A stretch of DNA of 9,393 nucleotides from an uncultured Collinsella sp. (lineage in GTDB: Bacteria > Actinomycetota > Coriobacteriia > Coriobacteriales > Coriobacteriaceae). Made by a program: the position numbers and the translations under genes. A model generated the notes under the pieces. That model saw only the letters and a list, made by a program, of their open reading frames with translations, made no database searches and was not told the DNA's origin. The stretch lies in contig USQE01000033.1 of the NCBI GenBank assembly GCA_900556675.1, positions 1 through 9,393 of the forward strand, in the 5' to 3' direction. Below, piece by piece: positions 5,978 through 9,393 of the stretch (the stretch's first letter is position 1; each line of letters opens with the position of its first letter).

Positions 5978-7596
5978 TGACTGACGTGCGCGAGGCCGCG
6001 CAGGGCCTCATCGAATATGCCATCCATCGATCGATGATCGGACAGGACGATCGCATCTGGGCATACAACACCATTCTCGAGTGCATCGGCGCCACGGGCC
6101 CCGCGCTCGACATGACCTGGGCGCTCAAGACCGAGAAGATTTCGCTCGTGCACCCCGATACACTCCCCGACTTTGACCTGGAGGGCACGCTTGCCGCGCT
6201 TGCCGAGGCCGCCGTTGCCAACGGTACTGCCGAGGACACAGCATCGGGCCGCGACCGCATCGCCATGCGCATCATGGGCGCGCTGATGCCGAGGCCTTCG
6301 GTTGTAAACGAGGAGTTCAACGGCCGCATGGGCGTCAACGAGCCCCGCGCCGCGACCGACTGGTTCTACGGTCTGTGCTGCGACGCCGGCTACGTGCGCC
6401 GCGCCGCCATCGCGCGCAATATCAAATGGAACACCCCCACCAACTGGGGTGACCTGGAGATCACTATCAACCTGTCAAAGCCCGAAAAGGACCCGCGCGA
6501 TATCGCCGCGGCAGGTGCAGCCAAGAACACGGGCGAGAAGTATCCCGCCTGCCAGCTCTGCATCGAAAACGAGGGCTATCCCGGACGCTCCGCTGCAGCC
6601 GACGGCGGCGCCCATCCCGCCCGCCAGAATCTGCGCGTTATCCCCATTAAGCTCGACGGCGAGCGCTGGGGCTTCCAGTACAGCCCGTACGCGTACTTTA
6701 ACGAGCACTGCATTGCCATGAGCTCCGAGCATCGTCCGATGCACGTCGACCGCAAGGGTCTGACCTGCCTGCTCGACTTTGTCGACCTGTTCCCGCACTA
6801 CTTTATTGGCTCCAACGCCGACCTGCCCATCGTGGGCGGCTCGATCCTGTCGCACGACCACTTCCAGGGCGGCGCGCACGAGTTCCCCATGATGCATGCC
6901 GCCGAGGTCTCGCAGTTTAGCGTGCCCGGTTTTGACCAGGTCAGCGGTACCGTGCTGCAGTGGCCGCTCTCGGTGCTGCGCCTGCGCTCGCATGACCGCG
7001 CTCAGCTGCTCGACGCTGCCGAGAAGATTATCCTCGCCTGGCGCGAGTGGACCGATGAGTCTGTGGGCGTCATCGCATACACGGCTGACGGTGTGGCCCA
7101 CAACACCGTGACGCCCGTCATCCGCCGCGTCGACTCTCGCGGAAATGCCGGCGGCGAAATCTACGAGGCCTACCTGGCGCTTCGCTGCAACATCACGACC
7201 GACGAGCATCCGCTGGGCGTGTTCCACCCGCATGCCGAGTACCACCACATTAAGAAGGAGAACATCGGCCTGATCGAGGTCATGGGTCTGGCCATTCTGC
7301 CGCCGCGCCTAGTTCCCGAGCTTGGCGCTGTCCGTGAGCATCTGCTGGCAGCCAAGGTCGATGCCAGCTACGATCTTGCCGGTGCGCTCGAGGTCGATGA
7401 TCTTTGTCGCAGCCATGCCGCGTGGGCCGAGGACGTCTTTGCTCGCCGCGCCGACGAGCTTACGGCCGACAACGCCATCGATATCCTGCACGAGGAGGTC
7501 GGCGTGGTGTTTGGCCACGTGCTCGACAACGCCGGCGTCTTTAAGTGGGACGAGGCGGGACGCGCCGCCCAGCAGCGCTTTATCGACTCGCTGTAG
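5968..7596 (+). CDS. galT: UDP-glucose--hexose-1-phosphate uridylyltransferase, class II GalT
   Basis: Transfers UMP from UDP-glucose to galactose-1-phosphate, giving glucose-1-phosphate and UDP-galactose, in the cytoplasm. It belongs to the Firmicutes-type GalT family, not the E. coli type with HPHxQ. Visible hallmarks are YPACQLCIENEGYPGR with Cys195 and Cys198, the stretch EHRPMHVDRKG, HYFIGSNADLPIVGGSIL followed by HDHFQGG (296-302), and HPHAEYHHIKKENIGL starting at His420. At 542 aa it is somewhat longer than the roughly 490-500 usual for the class. Start: ATG at 5968 has AAGGGGG ten bases upstream and overlaps the galK end by 10 bp. A second ATG at 5977, overlapping the galK stop as TAATG, has worse spacing. 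The overlap implies translational coupling. The gene is followed by a strong terminator, so the operon is galKT only, and UDP-galactose 4-epimerase must be elsewhere. Confidence 0.96.
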   Translation: MAVMTDVREAAQGLIEYAIHRSMIGQDDRIWAYNTILECIGATGPALDMTWALKTEKISLVHPDTLPDFDLEGTLAALAEAAVANGTAEDTASGRDRIAMRIMGALMPRPSVVNEEFNGRMGVNEPRAATDWFYGLCCDAGYVRRAAIARNIKWNTPTNWGDLEITINLSKPEKDPRDIAAAGAAKNTGEKYPACQLCIENEGYPGRSAAADGGAHPARQNLRVIPIKLDGERWGFQYSPYAYFNEHCIAMSSEHRPMHVDRKGLTCLLDFVDLFPHYFIGSNADLPIVGGSILSHDHFQGGAHEFPMMHAAEVSQFSVPGFDQVSGTVLQWPLSVLRLRSHDRAQLLDAAEKIILAWREWTDESVGVIAYTADGVAHNTVTPVIRRVDSRGNAGGEIYEAYLALRCNITTDEHPLGVFHPHAEYHHIKKENIGLIEVMGLAILPPRLVPELGAVREHLLAAKVDASYDLAGALEVDDLCRSHAAWAEDVFARRADELTADNAIDILHEEVGVVFGHVLDNAGVFKWDEAGRAAQQRFIDSL

Positions 7597-7650
7597 AACA
7601 CAGACCCGGACGCTCAACGGCAGCCCGCACGACATAACCGCCCACACGAC

Positions 7651-7690
7651 AACGGCGCCCGCCGGCAACATCGCCGACGGGCGCCGTTTT
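7651..7690 (+). terminator. Rho-independent terminator of galK-galT
   Basis: A GC-rich 15-bp stem with one mismatch (7652-7666 with 7673-7687) closes the 6-nt loop AACATC and runs into TTTT at 7687-7690. It starts about 55 bp after the galT stop. It separates the gal operon from the ATPase region. Confidence 0.9.
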
Positions 7691-7722
7691 CTGATGCAAG
7701 GGTAGCTAATTTGCACCAAAAC

Positions 7723-7770
7723 AAGGAGTGTTCCAAACAGCCGACAGAGAAGGAACGCTCCCAGGTGCCG
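7723..7770 (+). repeat. Diverged direct repeat, left copy, flanking the ATPase gene
   Basis: It starts AAGGAGTGTTCCAAAC and ends GGTGCCG. It aligns without gaps to 9234-9281 at about 38 of 48 positions. The minus strand shows GGAACACTCCTT and GGGAGCGTTCCTT, matching the GGGACRYTCCTT motifs at the right copy. Confidence 0.7.
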
Positions 7771-7779
7771 ACCTGAACA

Positions 7780-7866
7780 CCCACATTATTCGATGGAAAA
7801 ACGTGGTTGCCTCCCACATTATTCGATGGAAAAACGTGGTTTGCTCCCACATTTTTCGATGGAAAG
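7780..7866 (+). repeat. 33-bp tandem repeat, two full copies and one partial, upstream of the ATPase gene
   Basis: Copies start at 7780, 7813 and 7846. Copies 1 and 2 match at 31 of 33 bases. Copy 3 is kept for about 21 bases (with two changes) and then runs into the promoter. Each holds the imperfect palindrome CCACATTATTC-GATG-GAAAAACGTGG (26 bp). The 33-bp period is about three helical turns, so the sites would face the same side of the DNA. A minus-strand frame reads through as an 11-residue repeat, but it is not convincing as a gene. The likely role is a protein-binding array for the gene downstream, which is inference. Confidence 0.8.
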
Positions 7867-7885
7867 ACCAAAACGGTCTTATACT
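7864..7885 (+). promoter_or_regulatory. Probable -10 and overlapping inverted repeat of the ATPase gene
   Basis: TATACT (7880-7885) is a good -10 box; no strong -35 is seen at 17 bp. An inverted repeat AAGACC-AAAAC-GGTCTT (7864-7869 and 7875-7880) touches the -10, and tandem-repeat copy 3 covers the -35 region. Repressor-type control would fit this layout. Confidence 0.4.
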
Positions 7886-7908
7886 AACCATGATCGTTAG
7901 GAGGCAGT

Positions 7909-9210
7909 ATGCAGCGACAGCTAATGGACGAACTCATCGCTTGGAAATCTAGGGCAAACCGTAAGCCCCTCCTGCTTAAAGGGGCCCGCCAGACGGGAAA
8001 AACCTGGCTTCTCAACGAATTCGCAGGCCAGCAGTATCAAAACGTCATCCGTTTTGACTTTATGCTCGAACCGGGCGCACGCTCGCTGTTCGACGGAAGC
8101 CTTGAACCCAAACGCATCATCTCCCAGATAGAGCTCCTGCGCGGCCAGACCATAACGCCGACAGACACACTCATCATCTTCGACGAAATCCAAGAGGCAC
8201 CGCGTGGCATCACCTCGCTCAAATACTTCAACGAGTTGGCGCCGGAATACCATATCGTGGCAGCCGGCTCCTATATGGGGCTCGCGCTCCGACGCGAAAA
8301 CGAGTCGTTCCCCGTCGGCAAGATTGACCAGCTTACCATGCGCCCCATGGGGTTTGTCGAGTTCGTTCGTGCCGTCGATGGCGATCCGCTCGCAGATGCC
8401 ATCCTTGCCGCAGACATGGACCTGCTGGCAAACGTTTCCGAAAAGCTCGAGCGCCTGCTCAAGGAATACCTCGTTGTCGGTGGCATGCCAGAAGTTGTCT
8501 CCGCTTTCGCCGCCTCCCACGATTTCATCGAGGCCCGCAGGCTTCAGCAGCAAATCATCGAAGCTTACGAATCCGATTTTGGCAAGCATGCGCCAGCCCG
8601 CATCGTCGAGCGCATGAGGCTGGTTTGGAAATCCCTTCCCGGCCAGCTCGCAAAGGAAAACAAGAAGTTCGTCTACGGTGCGCTCCGTCCCGGGGCGCGC
8701 GCACGCGATTTTGAGGAAAGCCTCCAGTGGCTCATGGACTATGGAATCGTTCATAAGGTACCACGTGTTTCCGCCCTAAGAGCACCGCTCACAAGCTACG
8801 AGGATCTCTCGGGCTTCAAGCTGTTCTGCATCGACACCGGCATCCTCGGAGCACTCTCCGGCCTCACGCCAGCCATTGTTCTGAACGGGCCCGCTGTTTT
8901 TACGGAGTTCAAAGGCTCGCTGACCGAGCAATACGTCGCACAGGAGCTTTTGCTCCAAGGCAAAACTCCCGCGTATTGGTCATCCTCCTCCGGCAATGCA
9001 GAGACTGACTTTGCCATCGACCATGCGGGGACCGTGCTTCCGCTCGAGGTCAAGGCGACAGAGAACCTCAAAGCAAAGAGCCTGAGGATTGCCTGCGAGA
9101 AGTTCAAGCTCGAGCGCTGCGTGAGAACATCGTTAGCGGCATATAGAGACGAGGGCACGCTCGTCAACATTCCGCTCTGGGAGATTGGGCAAATCGACAA
9201 GCTGGCATAG
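7909..9210 (+). CDS. AAA_14-type ATPase with C-terminal DUF4143 domain, function unknown
   Basis: A 433-aa predicted cytoplasmic P-loop ATPase. The N-terminal AAA part (about 18-150) has Walker A GARQTGKT (25-32), Walker B LIIFDEIQ with Asp92 and Glu93, and a sensor-like AAGSYMGLAL. The C-terminal DUF4143 part (from about 225) ends in a set of residues like the PD-(D/E)XK nuclease fold: Glu340 in GSLTEQYVAQELL, then Asp367 in ETDFAID and Glu380/Lys382 in LPLEVKA. Whether this part cuts DNA is not shown for the family as far as I know. Start: ATG at 7909 with AGGAGG four bases upstream. The gene is complete and has no signal peptide or obvious membrane segment. It stands alone after the gal terminator, behind a 33-bp tandem repeat and between two 48-bp direct repeats. 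Its base use looks less GC-rich than that of galKT. Such genes are patchy and often multicopy in gut bacteria, so this is probably accessory DNA. Confidence 0.9.
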   Translation: MQRQLMDELIAWKSRANRKPLLLKGARQTGKTWLLNEFAGQQYQNVIRFDFMLEPGARSLFDGSLEPKRIISQIELLRGQTITPTDTLIIFDEIQEAPRGITSLKYFNELAPEYHIVAAGSYMGLALRRENESFPVGKIDQLTMRPMGFVEFVRAVDGDPLADAILAADMDLLANVSEKLERLLKEYLVVGGMPEVVSAFAASHDFIEARRLQQQIIEAYESDFGKHAPARIVERMRLVWKSLPGQLAKENKKFVYGALRPGARARDFEESLQWLMDYGIVHKVPRVSALRAPLTSYEDLSGFKLFCIDTGILGALSGLTPAIVLNGPAVFTEFKGSLTEQYVAQELLLQGKTPAYWSSSSGNAETDFAIDHAGTVLPLEVKATENLKAKSLRIACEKFKLERCVRTSLAAYRDEGTLVNIPLWEIGQIDKLA

Positions 9211-9224
9211 GCGCTGTGGAGGGG

Positions 9225-9308
9225 GTGTCCCGTAAGGAGTGTCCCAAACTGCCGGCAAAAAAGGAACGTCCCTATCTGCCGCAGTCATTTAAGAACGTCC
9301 CCAATGAC
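9225..9308 (+). repeat. Right flanking repeat and GTCCC motif cluster
   Basis: Positions 9234-9281 form the right copy of the 48-bp repeat also found at 7723-7770. Around it are four GTCCC motifs: GTGTCCC at 9225-9231 and 9239-9245, ACGTCCC at 9266-9272 and ACGTCCCC at 9295-9302. An inverted repeat GTCATT (9284-9289) and AATGAC (9303-9308) encloses the last one. It resembles a dispersed intergenic repeat family. The remaining bases to 9393 hold no supported gene. Confidence 0.6.
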
Positions 9309-9393
9309 CACGCCGATGTTTTGGCCACGACAGCGAAAGCCCGCCAAAGCGAGCAAGGTGCCTTGAAGCGAGGCGGCATTGACCTTCTGGTCA

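Noticed and set aside
7780..7866. CRISPR array
   Set aside because: The copies are directly adjacent with no unique spacers, and no cas gene is present.
7614..7871. Minus-strand open frame encoding an 11-residue repeat (VFPSNNVGGNH)
   Set aside because: The repeat comes from the 33-bp DNA repeat being a multiple of three. The frame runs through the intergenic repeat and the gal terminator, starts in the ATPase promoter and has no ribosome site.
9272..9393. Minus-strand frame open from the window edge to a stop at 9272-9274
   Set aside because: About 39 codons with no recognisable motif that run into the intergenic repeat; too little to call a gene end. The inverted repeat TGACC-TTCT-GGTCA at the very edge is also too short to judge.

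Overview
The window looks like a chromosomal segment of a high-GC, anaerobic gut actinobacterium of the Coriobacteriia, most likely Collinsella or a close relative. This rests on GC-rich codon use with AT-rich promoters, an oxygen-scavenging flavodiiron protein, a class II (Firmicutes-type) GalT beside a divergent galactokinase, and an AAA_14/DUF4143 ATPase. The genus is inferred from general resemblance, not from a database search.

Left part (1-2052): a class II ketose-bisphosphate aldolase on the minus strand is divergent from a DeoR-family sugar-phosphate-responsive regulator on the plus strand. The roughly 330 bp between them hold a good sigma-70-type promoter for the regulator and several small inverted or direct repeats that could be its operators. 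The regulator gene ends at a strong hairpin whose U-tract serves mainly the convergent gene.

Middle (2058-4433): a flavodiiron protein (FprA type, O2 or NO reductase) and, upstream of it on the same minus strand, a LacI-family regulator. The flavodiiron gene has its own extended -10 promoter with a perfect inverted repeat over the -35 position.

Leloir operon (4434-7690): lacI is divergent from galK-galT. Three near-identical 14-bp operator-like sites (TGTTAACGTACTCA type) lie in the 338 bp between them, one on the lacI side and two on the galK side. This argues strongly that the LacI protein controls galKT and itself. galK and galT overlap by 10 bp and end at a strong rho-independent terminator. 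GalK phosphorylates galactose and GalT exchanges UMP between UDP-glucose and galactose-1-phosphate. galE is not in the window, so UDP-galactose must be epimerised by an enzyme encoded elsewhere.

Right part (7691-9393): an ATPase gene of unknown function (AAA_14 plus DUF4143) with its own promoter. It is preceded by nearly three copies of a 33-bp tandem repeat, each an imperfect palindrome, and is bracketed by two diverged 48-bp direct repeats. It looks like an accessory cassette placed after the gal terminator. This is the least explained part of the window.
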